Origin: Rohdeia mirabilis
GTDB taxonomy: Bacteria; Planctomycetota; UBA1135; GCA-002686595
Assembly: GCA_007750655.1 (NCBI GenBank)
Contig: CP036290.1
Location: 1,054,001 to 1,118,000 of the forward strand
Reading direction: 5' to 3'
DNA length: 64,000 bases
In this document: positions 26,204-36,047 of the stretch, piece by piece
Numbering within the stretch: position 1 is the stretch's first letter
Layout of the letters: every line of letters begins with the position of its first letter
Notes under the pieces: model-generated
Database searches by the model: none
What the model was told of the DNA's origin: nothing
What the model saw: only the letters and a program-made list of their open reading frames with translations
Position numbers and translations under genes: made by a program

Positions 26204-27423
26204 GCGCCATCGGATCCATCGTTCTGGTGTTCGCGCTCGGCGCGGCGAGCCAGGAGGCGCCGCCGAGCGACGCCCAGCGCGAGCGGGCGCCGGAGCGCGC
26301 GACGGTCGAAGTGCCGGCGCCCGACGATCCGTTCGAGCGCCGTCCGAGCGAGCTCCCGCGCGCCGAACCCGGCCACTGGGACGGGCTGTTCGCGAAGCTC
26401 GCGAGCGACGAGGGCGCGGGCGATCTGATTCCCCAGTCGCTGCGCGATCGTCAGGCTCTGGCCGAAGCTCTGTACCAGCTGCGCGACTACCGCGCGACGT
26501 TGAACGAGCTCTACGGAACGCTCGAGATCGCGCCGGACTTCCCGCCCGCGTTGATCGTCCTGGGGACCGCGCTCTTCAGGCTGCGTCGCTACGGAGACGC
26601 GGCGGTCGCGCTCGAACGCTTCGTCGAGGTCGCGCCCGACCAGTTGGCGCGCACCCAGGTCCTGGGGCACTGCCACTACAGCCTCGGCGACTACGAAGCC
26701 GCGCGCGACCACTACCAGCGCGTCATCGCCGCAGGCACGGACAGCCCCGGCGCCGTTCGCGGTCTGGCGCTCGCGCTGTGGCGATTGGGCGACGTCGAAG
26801 CGGCGCTCGAACTGCTCGACGCGACGCTCGCTCGCGAGCCCGACCACTACGAGACGCTGATCTGGAAGGCGCAGCTCCTGTTCGAGGAGGAGGAGTTCGC
26901 CGCCGCGCTCCACCTCGCCGAACGAGCCCAGGCCCTCGCGCCGCACGAACCGCGTCCGCTGTTCCTGCAGTCGCGCTGTCTGTTCGAGCTCGAGCGCGAC
27001 GACGAGGCCGAAGCCCGTCGCGAGCGCTGGCGCGAACTCGACGCGTTGACCCAGGAAGTGCGTCGACTCGAGGGCCGCATCCCGTTCGAGCGCGACCCCT
27101 ACGGCCTGGCGATCGAGTTGGCGCAGCTGTGCCGCTCGACGCGCGACGTCGAAACGGCTCGTGACGCACTGTCCGTCGCCGAACGCACGCGCCCGGACGA
27201 AGTGGGCGCGGTCGACTTCCGACTCTTCGCGCTCGAGGTCCTGTGGGACATCGGCGACCGCGAGGGAGCTGCCGTCGCCGCGCGCGCTCTCGAGATCGAT
27301 GGCGCCGAGGACGCGCGGGCCTGGAAGCGACTCGAGCAGTACTTCGCACAGACCCGCGACCGCCGCCGACAGATCGAGGCCGGGGAACGCTGGCGCCGGC
27401 TGAGCGACGCGGACGGGGACTGA
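26200..27423 (+). CDS. TPR-repeat protein coupled to the CRTAC1 protein
   Basis: A 407-residue protein starting MSAIGSIVLVFALGAASQEA, a probable signal peptide, so it is likely periplasmic. TPR-like helices run through ~100-260 (ALAEALYQLRDYRATLNELY, VLGTALFRLRRYGDAAVALE, VLGHCHYSLGDYEAARDHY, LALALWRLGDVEAALELLD) and weaker ones continue to ~390. The ATG overlaps the preceding stop. CRTAC1 plus TPR pairs are frequent in this group of bacteria, and a shared complex is inferred. Confidence 0.87.
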   Translation: MSAIGSIVLVFALGAASQEAPPSDAQRERAPERATVEVPAPDDPFERRPSELPRAEPGHWDGLFAKLASDEGAGDLIPQSLRDRQALAEALYQLRDYRATLNELYGTLEIAPDFPPALIVLGTALFRLRRYGDAAVALERFVEVAPDQLARTQVLGHCHYSLGDYEAARDHYQRVIAAGTDSPGAVRGLALALWRLGDVEAALELLDATLAREPDHYETLIWKAQLLFEEEEFAAALHLAERAQALAPHEPRPLFLQSRCLFELERDDEAEARRERWRELDALTQEVRRLEGRIPFERDPYGLAIELAQLCRSTRDVETARDALSVAERTRPDEVGAVDFRLFALEVLWDIGDREGAAVAARALEIDGAEDARAWKRLEQYFAQTRDRRRQIEAGERWRRLSDADGD

Positions 27424-27777
27424 GGTGGGGCGGCGTCCGCGCCGCGCCGTCCAGGCCTCGCGCGGTCCGCAACGCACGGGCGCACGGGCCCCGGGGCCGC
27501 GGCGGGCGAGCTCGGGGTGGAGCCGGGCGTGGCAGCGAACGGCCGTGCCACACGCATCGGACCGCGAGTGGACGGGCGCTCGAGCTCGGGAAGCGCTCGA
27601 CGAGGAGCGGACTCGCGACGGCGAAGCGCGCGCGCGGACCGCGATCCAGCGAGTCTTCGCGGCCCCTGCTATCTTCGAATGGCGCCACTGCCCGGGCGCA
27701 GGCTCCGGTTCCCACCAGCCTTCCGAAGGTGCGCGACCGCAAGGGTCGCGCCTTCGCGTCCCCACCCAGCCTCCCCG
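27424..27777. other. Intergenic region upstream of the planctomycete cytochrome gene
   Basis: 354 bases. A possible -10 box TATCTT is at 27670-27675, ~100 bases before the start. The cytochrome frame is open upstream to ~27517, but the extra residues look random. Confidence 0.5.
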
Positions 27778-30700
27778 ATGTCCGATCCCCGGCCCCACCC
27801 CCAGGGGCGGTGCGTGCGCGCTCCGTTCGTGCCCGCCGCTCTCGTTCACGCCGGTTCGTCGCTGCTGGCCCTGGTGGCTCTCGGCACCGCGCTGTCCGCC
27901 GCCGAGGACGACGCCCCCGCGAGCGCACCGCTCGGTACGCCGGCGGAGGCCGAACGGTCGATCGACTTCGAGCGCGAGATCCGTCCGATCCTGGCGGACA
28001 CCTGTTTCGCCTGCCACGGGCCGGACGCCGAGACGCGCGCCGCCGATCTGCGACTCGACACGCGCGAGGGACTCTTCGGCGATCGCGGTGGCTACGCCCC
28101 CGTCGTCCCCGGCGATCCCGGAGCGAGCGAGCTGCTGCTGCGGATCACCGATCCGCTCGACGCGATGCCGCCGCCGCTCTTCGGCAAGACCGTTGCACCC
28201 GAGCACGTGGAACTCTTGCGCCGCTGGATCGAGCAGGGTGCGCAGTGGTCGGGTCACTGGGCGTTCGAGCCCGTCGAGCGACCGCAGCCGCCCGCCGTCG
28301 ACGCAGCGCACGGCAGCGTGTCGCCGGTCGATGCGTTCGTCCTGGCCCAACTCGACGCGGCGGGACTCGCGCCTTCGCCGCGCGCGGATCGGGCGAGCCT
28401 CCTGCGCCGCGTCACGTTCGACCTGACCGGACTGCCCCCGACGCCGGCGGAGTTGGACGCCTTCCTCGCCGACACGGAACCGGGCGCCTACGAGCGCGTC
28501 GTCGACCGCCTGCTCGCGTCCGAGGCCTACGGCGAACGCCAGACCCAGGACTGGCTGGACCTCTCGCGCTACGCCGACAGCGACGGTGACGGCAAGGACG
28601 GCCCGCGCAGCATGTGGAAGTGGCGCGACTGGGTCATCGACGCGTTCAACTCGAACAAGCCCTACGACGAGTTCGTCGTCGAGCAGCTGGCCGGCGACCT
28701 GTTGCCCGACGCCACGGACGCTCAGAAGATCGCCACCGGCTTCAACCGGAACCACTTCATCTACACCAAGTTCGGCGCAGAGAAGGACGAGTACCGAACG
28801 GCCTACGTGGTGGATCGCGTCAACACGACGTCGACGGTGTTCATGGGTCTGACGATGGGCTGTGCCCAGTGCCACGACCACAAGTACGACCCGATCAGCC
28901 ACGAGGACTACTACCGCGTCTTCGCCTTCTTCAACAACGTCGCCGAGTCGGACGTGGGCTCGAGCTTCGGGAACTCGGCGCCGCGCATGGTCGTGGCCGA
29001 GGGCGAGACGCGCGAACGACTCGCGACGCTGAACGCGCGGATCGAGGAACTCGAGGCCTACTTCGAGGCCGACGACGAGGCGCGCGACGCCGATCAGGCC
29101 GCGTGGGAGGCCGAACGCGCGGCGCAGCTCGACGACGTGGAGTGGACGACGGTCGAGCCGGTCGGTCTGCTCTCGCAGAACGGCGCGTTCCTGAACGTGC
29201 TCGAGGACGGTTCGATCCTCGCCAGCGGCCCGAGTCCGTCGTCGGACGTCTACCACGTCGTCGCGCGGCCCGGGGCGGCGCGCATCGTCGCGCTGCGTCT
29301 CGAGGCACTGCCCGACGAGTCCTTCCCCGAGGGCCGGTCGGGCCGTTCCATGGACGGCACGTTCAACCTGTCGGAACTCGAGGTCCACGTGCGCTCGATC
29401 CTCGAAGGGGACGACGGCGACCAGCTCGAGTTCATCCTCGGCGAGTCGTCGGTCGGTGGATCGCGTTCTTCGGCGGACGGCGCCGTCGACGGCAGTGACC
29501 GCAACGGTTGGTCGGTGCCGAAATCGTTCGCGGGCGAGGTCCAGGACGGCGTGTTCGTCCTCGAGGAGCCGCTCGAGCTGAAGGACCCGGACGTGATTCG
29601 CTTCCGCGTCGACCAGTCCGCGTCGCGCTCGTACAACCAGACCCTCGGCCGCTTCCGCCTCTCGTTCACCGCCGACGAGCGCGTTCTCGAGCGGCGCGTC
29701 CCGCTGCGCCCGAGCGTCTGGCGTGCGGTCGGACCGTTCGCGGCCACGAGTGCTTCGAACGCGCACACGACCGTCTACCCGCCGCAGGAACGCATCGCGT
29801 CCGAGGACGGGTTCGATTTCGAGGAGCGCTACGACCCGATCGACGTGAAGGCGCTCCAGAAGGAGGAGCGCGAGGCGAAGAAGGCGGCCGAGAAGGCGGC
29901 CGAAGAAGCAGCCGAGGCGGCGGCCGAGGCCGAAGCCGCAGGGGCTGTGCCCGCGAGCGACGCGGCACCTCGCGAAGCCGCGCCGTCCGAGGCCGAACGC
30001 TCCTCGGACGCTGCTTCGGACGGACGGAACGTCGACGCCGAACGCCACGAGGTCGTGCAGGGCCCGAGTGTCGAGGCCTCGGGCATCGTGTTCGAAGACG
30101 TCCGGTCGGACGGCGTGGTGCTCGACGGGAGCACCGTCGACGAGGACATCCTCGAGCACTTGATCCGCGACACGGACTTCCTCCGCGAGGAGGCGGTGAG
30201 CGCGGCGACGAGGACCCGCGACCTGGCCACGGCGGAGGCGAACGTGACGGTCGCCGACACGCTCGAAGGAGCGCGCTCGGTCGCCGCCGACCGCGACACC
30301 CCGGTCGCCGGGTCGGGCCTCGCGTTCGCGATGCAGCTGGCCGCGGCGAAGAAGGCCCGGAGCGCGACGCGCGACCGTTCTGCGGCGCCCGCTCGCGAGT
30401 CCGCGATGGCTCCCGCGGAAGCGCCGACGCCTGATGCGACCGGCGACGCCGCGCCGATCTCGAAGCCCTCGGGCGACGAGCCCGACGCGAAGCCCGCGGC
30501 CGCGACCGAAGAGAAGCCCGACCCGAAGCCCGAGCCGTCCTCCGACGACAGCGGCACCAGCTCGCGACGCGGACGGGGGCAGGACGAGGACAAGCTCGGC
30601 TGGGAGGAGAAGCGCGACTGGCGCACGGACGGCAGCATCCGACTCTCGGGCCGCTACAGCGCGTACTACCTGCACCGCACGTTCGCGCCCACGGTGGATC

Positions 30701-32367
30701 GCGAGGTCGCTCTGCGCTTCACCGGCGCGGACGCGATGACGATCTGGCTCGACGGCGAGCAGATCTTCGAGCGCGCCCCCGAGGTGGCCGAGGAGGCGGG
30801 CGACGCCTCCGAGAAGTCGGGCGACGAGAAATCGGGCGACGAGGACGACGGCGAAGCCGAAGAGGACGATGGCGCGTTCCAGTTCGACCGCGGCGATCTG
30901 ACCGAGTACGAGACGTTCCGCTTCGCGCTCACCGCCGGCGAGCACGAGCTGGTCGTCAAGCTCGTCACGGGGCGCACCGGCGCCCGCGCGACGCTGCAGT
31001 TCCAGGCCATGGGCAGCGACGTGGCGCCGTACGAGGTCGAACGCGCGATCCTCACGGCGGAGGCCGATAGCGCGTCGATCGCCGCCGAGCCCGTGGACGA
31101 GGCTCCGCAGGAGGAGGACGACGAGTTCTCGTTCTTCGGCGGCGGTGAGAGTTCCGAGTCGCCGGCCCGCGCCCGTCGCGGTTGGGTCCGCGAGTGGTTC
31201 CGCCGCCACGTCTCCGACGAAGGCCGCGAGCTCTACGAGGAGCTGCAACTCGCTCGCCGCGAGGTCTCCGCGATGGAGCGGCAGCTGCCGTCCGTCATGG
31301 TCATGCGCGAGCGCGAGACGCCGCGCGAGACGCACGTCCTCCTGCGCGGCGAGTACGACCGCAAGGGCGCACTCGTCACCGCCGGCGTTCCTGCCGTTCT
31401 GCCGCCGTTGCCCGAAGGCGCGCCCGAGGATCGCCTCGGTCTGGCCCGTTGGCTGGTCTCCGGCGAGCATCCGCTGACCGCGCGCGTCGCGGTGAACCGA
31501 GCGTGGCAACAACACTTCGGACGCCCGCTCGTCTCGACGCCCGGGGACTTCGGCGTGCGCGGCGCACTGCCGAGCCACCCGCGCCTGCTCGATTGGCTCG
31601 CGGCCGAGTTCGTCGAGAGCGGTTGGGACGTGAAGGCGCTGCACCGCACGATCGTCACGTCGGCCACCTACCAGCAGTCGTCGCGCATCACCGCCCGGCA
31701 CCTGGAACGCGACCCGGACAACGTGCTCCTCGCGCGCGCACCGCGCGGGCGCCTGTCGGCCGAGATGATTCGCGACAACGCGCTCAGCGTCAGTGGCCTG
31801 CTCGTCAGCGAGATCGGCGGCGAGAGCGTCAAACCGGTCCAACCGAAGGGCCTGTGGCGCGCTCAGTCGATGTTCCAGAGCTACAAGCCCGACAAGGGCG
31901 ACGCGCTCTACCGCCGCGGCATCTACGTCTACTGGAAGCGCGCGACGCTCTATCCGTCGTTCGAGGCGTTCGACGCGCCCGCCCGACTGACCTGCGCGGT
32001 CGAACGCTCCGAGACGACCACGCCGTTGCAGTCGCTCGTTCTCCTGAACGATCCGGTCTACGTCGAGGCCGCGCGCTTCCTCGGACAGCGGATGATCCTC
32101 GACGGCGGAACGAGCACGGCCGGGCGTCTGGCCTTCGGTTTCCGGCTGTGCACGTCGCGCATGCCGACGGACGAGGAGCTCACGATCCTGCTGCAGATCC
32201 ACGCCGACCAGCTGGCGGTCTACACGGCGGACGAGAAGGCTGCGAAGAAGCTGATCAAGATCGGCTCGAAGGATCCGGACGAGAGTCTCGAGCCGATCGA
32301 GCTCGCGACCTGGACGGCTCTCGGAACGGTCCTGCTCAATCTCGATTCCACGATCCACAAACGCTGA
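27778..32367 (+). CDS. Giant planctomycete cytochrome protein (PSCyt1-DUF1549-DUF1553) with a long insert
   Basis: A 1529-residue exported protein. After a signal-like segment (FVPAALVHAGSSLLALVALG), residues 76-80 are a CxxCH haem motif (CFACHGPD). DUF1549 covers ~175-385 (VDAFVLAQLDAAGLAP, TFDLTGLPPTPAELDAF, SRYADSDGDGKDG) and includes a second CxxCH at 362 (CAQCHDHKYDPI). A carbohydrate-binding-like beta domain follows. DUF1553 fills about 1215 to the end (DRLGLARWLVSGEHP, RVAVNRAWQQHFGRPLV, SATYQQSSR). Between them lies an unusual ~500-residue region with a Lys/Glu/Ala coiled coil (~690-725), acidic tracts and a PA14-like part (WLDGEQIFE). It is longer than the usual 700-1100 residues. 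The DUF1501 partner follows after 13 bases. Confidence 0.92.
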   Translation: MSDPRPHPQGRCVRAPFVPAALVHAGSSLLALVALGTALSAAEDDAPASAPLGTPAEAERSIDFEREIRPILADTCFACHGPDAETRAADLRLDTREGLFGDRGGYAPVVPGDPGASELLLRITDPLDAMPPPLFGKTVAPEHVELLRRWIEQGAQWSGHWAFEPVERPQPPAVDAAHGSVSPVDAFVLAQLDAAGLAPSPRADRASLLRRVTFDLTGLPPTPAELDAFLADTEPGAYERVVDRLLASEAYGERQTQDWLDLSRYADSDGDGKDGPRSMWKWRDWVIDAFNSNKPYDEFVVEQLAGDLLPDATDAQKIATGFNRNHFIYTKFGAEKDEYRTAYVVDRVNTTSTVFMGLTMGCAQCHDHKYDPISHEDYYRVFAFFNNVAESDVGSSFGNSAPRMVVAEGETRERLATLNARIEELEAYFEADDEARDADQAAWEAERAAQLDDVEWTTVEPVGLLSQNGAFLNVLEDGSILASGPSPSSDVYHVVARPGAARIVALRLEALPDESFPEGRSGRSMDGTFNLSELEVHVRSILEGDDGDQLEFILGESSVGGSRSSADGAVDGSDRNGWSVPKSFAGEVQDGVFVLEEPLELKDPDVIRFRVDQSASRSYNQTLGRFRLSFTADERVLERRVPLRPSVWRAVGPFAATSASNAHTTVYPPQERIASEDGFDFEERYDPIDVKALQKEEREAKKAAEKAAEEAAEAAAEAEAAGAVPASDAAPREAAPSEAERSSDAASDGRNVDAERHEVVQGPSVEASGIVFEDVRSDGVVLDGSTVDEDILEHLIRDTDFLREEAVSAATRTRDLATAEANVTVADTLEGARSVAADRDTPVAGSGLAFAMQLAAAKKARSATRDRSAAPARESAMAPAEAPTPDATGDAAPISKPSGDEPDAKPAAATEEKPDPKPEPSSDDSGTSSRRGRGQDEDKLGWEEKRDWRTDGSIRLSGRYSAYYLHRTFAPTVDREVALRFTGADAMTIWLDGEQIFERAPEVAEEAGDASEKSGDEKSGDEDDGEAEEDDGAFQFDRGDLTEYETFRFALTAGEHELVVKLVTGRTGARATLQFQAMGSDVAPYEVERAILTAEADSASIAAEPVDEAPQEEDDEFSFFGGGESSESPARARRGWVREWFRRHVSDEGRELYEELQLARREVSAMERQLPSVMVMRERETPRETHVLLRGEYDRKGALVTAGVPAVLPPLPEGAPEDRLGLARWLVSGEHPLTARVAVNRAWQQHFGRPLVSTPGDFGVRGALPSHPRLLDWLAAEFVESGWDVKALHRTIVTSATYQQSSRITARHLERDPDNVLLARAPRGRLSAEMIRDNALSVSGLLVSEIGGESVKPVQPKGLWRAQSMFQSYKPDKGDALYRRGIYVYWKRATLYPSFEAFDAPARLTCAVERSETTTPLQSLVLLNDPVYVEAARFLGQRMILDGGTSTAGRLAFGFRLCTSRMPTDEELTILLQIHADQLAVYTADEKAAKKLIKIGSKDPDESLEPIELATWTALGTVLLNLDSTIHKR

Positions 32368-32380
32368 GCCCACGCACGCC

Positions 32381-33859
32381 ATGAATCCCTTCCAACCGAA
32401 TCGCCGTGCGTTCATCCGGTCCTCGCTGATGGGGGCCGGCAGTCTCGGCCTCGGATCGCTCCTGGGCCGCACCGCGTTCGCCAGCGTGGACGACGCGCTC
32501 GCCATCCAGCACCACCCGGCCACGGCCAAGCGCGTGCTGGTCCTGTTCATGTCCGGCGGCCCGAGCCAGTTCGAGCTGTTCGACAACAAGCCGCTGCTCA
32601 ACGAGCGCCGCGGCGAGCAGTTGCCCGACTCGGTGCGTCAGGGCAAGCGCATCACCGAGGTGACGGTGCTCCAGGGCGCGCTCCCGATCGTGGGCTCGCC
32701 CTTCGAGTTCGCCCGTCACGGCGAGTGCGGCATGGAGCTTTCCGAACTCGTGCCCGGCCTCGCCCAGCACGCGGACGACCTGACGCTCGTGCGTTCGATG
32801 CAGACGGACACGGTCATCCACGAGACCGCCACGACGTTCTTCTTCACCGGGTCGCAGTTGCTCGGACGCCCTTCGATGGGTTCGTGGGTCACCTACGCGC
32901 TGGGTTCGGAGTGCGAGAACCTGCCCGAGTTCACGGTGCTCGTCTCGGGCAGTTCGCGCGACGACCAGGGGCTGCACTCGCGCCTGTGGGGGAGCGGCTT
33001 CCTGCCCGGGCGCTACCAGGGCGTGCCGTTCCGCAGCTCGGGCGACGCGGTGCTCTACCTGTCGAACCCCGACGGCGTCGAGCGCGAGCACCGCAAGGGC
33101 CTGCTCGAGGGTCTCGAACGCCTCAACGAGCTCGAGGCCGAACGCACCGGCGACCCGGACGTGCACACGCGCATCAACACCTACGAGATGGCCGCGAAGA
33201 TGCAGCTGTCGGTGCCGGAGCTGACCGACCTCTCCACCGAGTCCGAGGACACGATCGAGCGCTACGGCGCGAACCCGCAGAAGCCGAGCTTCGCCAACAA
33301 CTGCCTCATGGCGCGGCGCCTGCTCGAGCGCGGCGTGCGCTTCGTCCAACTCTGCGACCGCGGTTGGGACCACCACGGCGGCCTGCCGAAGAGCCTGAAG
33401 GAGAAGTGCGAGGTCACGGACAAGCCGATCGGGGCGCTGCTCACCGACCTGAAGAACAGCGGGTTGCTCGACGACACGATCGTCGTCTTCGCCGGCGAGT
33501 TCGGCCGCACGCCCTACTGCGAAGGGCGTCTGACCCGCGAGAGCTACGGCCGGGACCACAACAACCGCGTCGGCTCCATGTGGCTGGCCGGGGGCGGCAT
33601 GGCGCGCGGTGCGACGCTGGGCACCACGGACGACTGGGGCTGGGACACGGTGGACTTCCCGGTCCACGTCCACGACATCCAGGCCACGCTCCTGCACTGC
33701 CTGGGCATCGACCACCTGAAGCTGACCCGGCGTCACCAGGGCCGCGACTTCCGGCTCACCGACGTGTCCGGGCGCGTCGTGCCCGAGATGCTGGCCGGGG
33801 CTCCGCGCCCGCTCGAACCGGAACTCGGTCCGGCGGCCGAGCCGCGCGGCGAGGTCTGA
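32381..33859 (+). CDS. DUF1501 Tat-exported protein
   Basis: A 492-residue sulfatase-fold protein with a twin-arginine signal (NRRAFIRSSLMGAGSLGLGS). Family marks are RVLVLFMSGGPSQFELFDNKP, SELVPGLAQHADDLTLVRSM, ARRLLERGVRFVQLCDRGWDHHG, LLDDTIVVFAGEFGRTPYCEG, DHNNRVGSMWLAGGGMARG and DIQATLLHCLGIDHLKLT. DUF1501 genes almost always sit directly behind DUF1549/DUF1553 genes, as here, in one operon. The substrate of these paired systems is not established; roles in polysaccharide or sulfate-ester use are proposed in general terms. Confidence 0.95.
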   Translation: MNPFQPNRRAFIRSSLMGAGSLGLGSLLGRTAFASVDDALAIQHHPATAKRVLVLFMSGGPSQFELFDNKPLLNERRGEQLPDSVRQGKRITEVTVLQGALPIVGSPFEFARHGECGMELSELVPGLAQHADDLTLVRSMQTDTVIHETATTFFFTGSQLLGRPSMGSWVTYALGSECENLPEFTVLVSGSSRDDQGLHSRLWGSGFLPGRYQGVPFRSSGDAVLYLSNPDGVEREHRKGLLEGLERLNELEAERTGDPDVHTRINTYEMAAKMQLSVPELTDLSTESEDTIERYGANPQKPSFANNCLMARRLLERGVRFVQLCDRGWDHHGGLPKSLKEKCEVTDKPIGALLTDLKNSGLLDDTIVVFAGEFGRTPYCEGRLTRESYGRDHNNRVGSMWLAGGGMARGATLGTTDDWGWDTVDFPVHVHDIQATLLHCLGIDHLKLTRRHQGRDFRLTDVSGRVVPEMLAGAPRPLEPELGPAAEPRGEV

Positions 33860-33877
33860 ACCGGGCCTGGAATGGGT

Positions 33878-33907
33878 GCGGGGCCCGGGAGGGATCCCGG
33901 GCCCCGC
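33878..33907 (+). terminator. Strong hairpin after the DUF1501 gene
   Basis: A perfect 13-base GC stem (GCGGGGCCCGGGA / TCCCGGGCCCCGC) with a GGGA loop, 18 bases after the stop. No T tract follows. Confidence 0.6.
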
Positions 33908-34006
33908 GTGATCGGGTTCGACCCCGACCTTCAATCCAGAGGGATCCACCGTGCCGTGGGTCCCTCCAGGGGTGATCTTCGACTGGTTCCGGCGGGAACC
34001 CGAGTC

Positions 34007-34225
34007 TCAGGCGCTCTCGGCCGAGCGCTTCTTGCGCGGCCTCCCACCTTTGGGCTTGGAGGAGCGCATCTGCTCGTTGAAGGCCTCCCAATCGCCCTCG
34101 TTGAACAGGCGGACGATGGAGCCGCAATCGACGCAGTAGGAGTGGTCGAGGCTCTTGAGGTAGCGCTGGTAGTCGCCACAGCAGTCGCACCACTTCAGGT
34201 CGTTGTAGTAGTCGGTCTTTTCCAC
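34007..34225 (-). CDS. Small zinc-ribbon protein
   Basis: A 72-residue protein with two Cys pairs, WCDCC and YCVDCGS, about 20 residues apart, as in a single zinc ribbon, followed by a basic tail (KPKGGRPRKKRSAESA). The GTG start at 34225 (VEKTDYYNDLKW) has AGAGGGGAC as ribosome-binding site 10 bases upstream. The small size and basic tail suggest nucleic-acid binding. The family is not recognised. Confidence 0.7.
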   Translation of the reverse strand: MEKTDYYNDLKWCDCCGDYQRYLKSLDHSYCVDCGSIVRLFNEGDWEAFNEQMRSSKPKGGRPRKKRSAESA

Positions 34226-34768
34226 GTTCTCGTCCCCTCTGGTCTCGGTCTCGGTTCGTCGCCGGCGGTCGTTCCGGCGGCACTGGGTAGGGAGCAACGG
34301 GGGGGCCAAGTGGGGTTCACGGCCTCTCCGAAGCGTCCGAAGTGACTGGAGGTGCAGGGCTTGAGTGAGCCTGTCGGGCCGAGCGGGCGCCGCGTCGGCT
34401 CGGACCGCCTGTCGATCTGGATCGACACCCGCGGGGGGCCGAGGACGGCTCCAGGGGGCGTAGGGCGGTGCGAGGGGGGGGGCGGAGGGCAGCTCGGCAC
34501 GCTGCAAACCTCGTGGTGTCGGTCGATTGCGCTCGGTCGTCGAGAGATCTCGACAGCGCGCGACACAGCTCCTTCCAGCGGCTTCCTACGTCGAAGGGAA
34601 TGGACATCGTGTGTCGAATTGGTTCGACAACTGCCTAAGTCGATGCCTCTTTGGGGGTTGCTTGGACCGAATTTGCCGCCTGGCCCCCCCCGTGCGGCCC
34701 CACCTCCCCCGCGGGGCCCGAAAGGTGCCTCCCGATGTCGAATCCGCGCGACGTTCGGGCGGCGCGGG
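34226..34768. other. Intergenic region, relatively AT-rich, before the zinc-ribbon gene
   Basis: 543 bases between queG and the zinc-ribbon gene, both on the minus strand, so it should hold the zinc-ribbon promoter. Around 34540-34670 the GC content drops visibly below the surroundings. Two inverted repeats lie there: GTCGAGA/TCTCGAC near 34540-34555 and GTCGAA-TTGG-TTCGAC at 34613-34628. No protein is supported. Confidence 0.5.
34613..34628. promoter_or_regulatory. Candidate operator palindrome
   Basis: GTCGAATTGGTTCGAC, a perfect 6-base inverted repeat around four bases, in the AT-richest part of the intergenic region. It could be a regulator site for the zinc-ribbon gene; there is no other support. 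Confidence 0.2.
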
Positions 34769-35899
34769 TCAGTCCGCGCCGTCCAGGTCGGCCTCCAGCC
34801 CCGCCCGCTGCGCCGGGTCGCTCTCCCGCGCCAGGGCCCGCTCCAGGGCGGCCCGCACGCCGTGGTCCGCGCCGTGCCCGTGGGCCAGGGCCCAGGCGGC
34901 CGCCTCGCGGACCATCGGGGCCGGGTGCCGCTCGAGTGCGCGCAGGAGCGCCTCCCGACCCGCCTCGTCGGGGCCGTTGCCCAGGGCGATGGCGGCGTTG
35001 CGGGCCAGTCCCGCAGCCCCGGGACGGCGCAGGGGCGAGCCCTCGAACTGCGCCCGCGCCTGCTCTTCGTCCAGTTCGAGCCAGTCCGCGAGTCGCGCCC
35101 CCGCCAGCCCCGGGTGCTCGCCGAAGGTGGCGGCACCGTCGGGGGCGCGATGGCCGAAGGGGCAGACCTCCGAGCACACGTCGCAGCCGAACGCCCACCG
35201 ACCCATGTCCACCCGCAGGTCGCGCGGCGCCAGTTCGGGGCTCTCGATCGTGTGGTAGCTGATGCAGCGCCGGGCGTCGACCTGGCCCGGGGCCGTGATG
35301 GCGGCGGTGGGGCAGGCGTCGATGCACGCGGTGCAGGTACCGCACGAGCCGAGGGCCGGCGCGGCCGGCTCGGGTTCGTAGCCCTCGATCTCCACCAGGA
35401 GCTCGCCGAGGAAGAACCAGGGTCCGAACCGACGATGGAGGAGGTTGGCGGCCTTCGACGGGAAGCCCAGGCCGGCCACGGCGCCGTGGGAGCGCTCGAG
35501 CACCGGCCCCGCGTCCACGATCGAGCGCACGCGGCCCACCCCGAGGCTGCCGCGGAGGCGACGCGCGAGCCGGCGCAGCTTCTTGCCCACCACGTTGTGG
35601 TAGTCACGTCCCAGGGCGTAGCGCGCCACGCGCCCTCCGTCGGCCAGGGTCCCGGGGGCCCGGGCGTGCCCCAGCCCCACCACGAGGATGGCGGTGCCCT
35701 CGGGCAGGACGCGGCGGGGATCGGCGATCCGGTCGGCCTGGCGTTCGAGCCAGTCCATGTGCCCGTGGTTCCCCGCGGCGAGCCAGTCGCGGAAGCGCTG
35801 GGCGTCGGGAGGCGGGGCGAGCGGGGCGACGCCGGCCAGGTCGAAGCCCAGCTCGAGCGCCGCCTCGACCAACGCCTGGGTGGTTCGATCGTTGTTCAC
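34769..35899 (-). CDS. queG: Epoxyqueuosine reductase QueG
   Basis: A 376-residue cobalamin-dependent iron-sulfur enzyme that reduces epoxyqueuosine to queuosine in tRNA. The two [4Fe-4S] clusters are marked by CGTCTACIDACP and CDVCSEVCP. Other family marks are FDLAGVAPLAPP, HGHMDWLERQADRIADPR, RVARYALGRDYHNVVGKKL and GFPSKAANLLHRRFGPWFFLGEL. HEAT-like repeats fill the C-terminus. The GTG start at 35899 gives the usual length. It completes the pathway begun by QueA at 14829. Confidence 0.95.
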   Translation of the reverse strand: MNNDRTTQALVEAALELGFDLAGVAPLAPPPDAQRFRDWLAAGNHGHMDWLERQADRIADPRRVLPEGTAILVVGLGHARAPGTLADGGRVARYALGRDYHNVVGKKLRRLARRLRGSLGVGRVRSIVDAGPVLERSHGAVAGLGFPSKAANLLHRRFGPWFFLGELLVEIEGYEPEPAAPALGSCGTCTACIDACPTAAITAPGQVDARRCISYHTIESPELAPRDLRVDMGRWAFGCDVCSEVCPFGHRAPDGAATFGEHPGLAGARLADWLELDEEQARAQFEGSPLRRPGAAGLARNAAIALGNGPDEAGREALLRALERHPAPMVREAAAWALAHGHGADHGVRAALERALARESDPAQRAGLEADLDGAD

Positions 35900-36047
35900 C
35901 GAAGGGGTCCTCGCGCGCCGGATGCTGGAACGTCCGGCCGAGATCGGGCGGTCGCCGCCCGGAACCGACGATTCTCGTTGGGAACCGAACCGGCGCCGCC
36001 GACGACATAGAATGACGGGTCGAACGCCCGCGCACTCCATTCCTCCC

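Noticed and set aside
25705..32601. A 2298-codon open frame on the minus strand
   Set aside because: Antisense to the CRTAC1, TPR and cytochrome genes, which have signal peptides and known motifs. The product is Arg/Val/Leu-rich without any recognisable domain.
34352..36010. A 552-codon plus-strand frame over queG
   Set aside because: Antisense to QueG, which shows both iron-sulfur motifs and the full family length.
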